From positions 1 to 32,931 of the forward strand of contig JAQSYD010000007.1 in NCBI GenBank assembly GCA_029256325.1: a DNA stretch of 32,931 bases. Direction: 5' to 3'. The notes under the pieces are model-generated. The model saw only the letters and a program-made list of their open reading frames with translations, was not told the DNA's origin and did not search any database. The translations under genes were made by a program, and so were the position numbers. Of this stretch, positions 32,482 through 32,931 are shown one piece after another. Numbering within the stretch: position 1 is the stretch's first letter; each line of letters begins with the position of its first letter. This DNA is from Clostridia bacterium (lineage in GTDB: Bacteria; Bacillota; Clostridia; Lutisporales; Lutisporaceae).

Positions 32482-32931
32482 ATGAAGATACTTCATACAT
32501 CCGACTGGCATCTTGGCAAAACATTGGAAAACATAAGCAGAATTGAAGAGCAGCGTCAGTTTATAGACGAATTATGTGATATTGCTGAAAAGGAACAAAT
32601 AGATCTTGTTCTTATAGCAGGTGACATCTTTGATACATATAATCCTTCCTCCGCAGCGGAGGAATTATTTTACGAGGCAATCGACCGCCTTAATAACAAG
32701 GGTCAGCGTTCACTTGTCATTATTGCGGGCAACCATGACAGTCCGGACAGACTATGTGCGGCCAGTCCTTTGGCTTATAAAAATGGCGTGATATTGCTTG
32801 GCTATCCCGGCAGCAATGCAGGAGACTACAAAACAGAGGGCAGCCAAATAAAAGTGATTGACTCCGGAGCAGGCTGGCTAGAGCTTAAGCTGCCGCAATA
32901 TGAATACAATGCGGTAATTCTTTCAATGCCT
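32482..32931 (+). CDS. sbcD: SbcD nuclease subunit (partial, 3' end beyond window)
   Basis: Mre11-type subunit of SbcCD, which cuts DNA hairpins and protein-blocked ends. Only the first 150 codons are present. The calcineurin-type phosphoesterase metal motifs are visible: DWHLG (D8, H10), AGDIFD and GNHDSP. GGGAGGGG precedes ATG 32482. In some Firmicutes sbcD directly follows addAB; here about 7 kb separates them. sbcC is expected just outside the window. Confidence 0.95.
   Translation, partial: MKILHTSDWHLGKTLENISRIEEQRQFIDELCDIAEKEQIDLVLIAGDIFDTYNPSSAAEELFYEAIDRLNNKGQRSLVIIAGNHDSPDRLCAASPLAYKNGVILLGYPGSNAGDYKTEGSQIKVIDSGAGWLELKLPQYEYNAVILSMP

Overview
This window is a low-GC, gene-dense segment of a chromosome from a spore-forming, motile member of the Clostridia (Firmicutes). 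The evidence is an alpha/beta-type small acid-soluble spore protein, SigI/RsgI, AddAB instead of RecBCD, a T-box-controlled ileS, chemotaxis proteins, strong AGGAGG-type ribosome binding sites, frequent TTG starts and TATAAT-type promoters. The genus cannot be fixed from the sequence alone. I see no rRNA, tRNA, CRISPR array, prophage or intact transposase.

Layout. 1-1560: a free-standing CheY and a TPR-plus-serine-hydrolase gene, each ended by a hairpin; the second hairpin is a perfect loopless 50-bp palindrome. 1632-6517: an operon of ABC ATPase, two ABC-2 permeases, a NarL-type histidine kinase and its response regulator, the same gene content as linearmycin-type (LnrLMN-JK) resistance loci. 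The ATPase gene is broken: a short internal deletion removed most of the Walker A motif and shifted the frame. 6582-11664: a small membrane protein, a CDF metal exporter with a Mn-type metal site and a duplicated cytoplasmic domain, and ileS behind an isoleucine T-box. The IleRS carries a swapped GXHH signature in place of HXGH.

11675-15375: a repeat hairpin, then a minus-strand DUF1836 regulator plus GNAT acetyltransferase unit, divergent from an NfeD-like/flotillin pair. Two identical 17-bp palindromic sites lie in the divergent region, one inside the DUF1836 promoter spacer. 15385-17796: a methyl-accepting chemotaxis protein and, divergent from it, a second CheY-like protein with a C-terminal extension. 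17942-25451: a spore protein gene, then addB-addA (helicase-nuclease for double-strand break repair).

25452-32481: a 7-kb block between addA and sbcD, which are adjacent in some relatives. It holds a lipoprotein flanked by short repeat hairpins, a tocopherol-cyclase-family protein, a flagellar-operon-type Zn-ribbon protein (YvyF), sigI-rsgI, and two unrecognised genes. 32482-end: the start of sbcD, cut by the window edge.

I did not find a clearly new multi-gene defence or metabolic system. The best leads are the DUF1836 palindrome pair, the GXHH IleRS, the P-loop deletion in an otherwise intact resistance operon, and the small dispersed repeat family. Many CDS starts below are moved inward from the longest reading frame because a ribosome binding site clearly marks the internal start.
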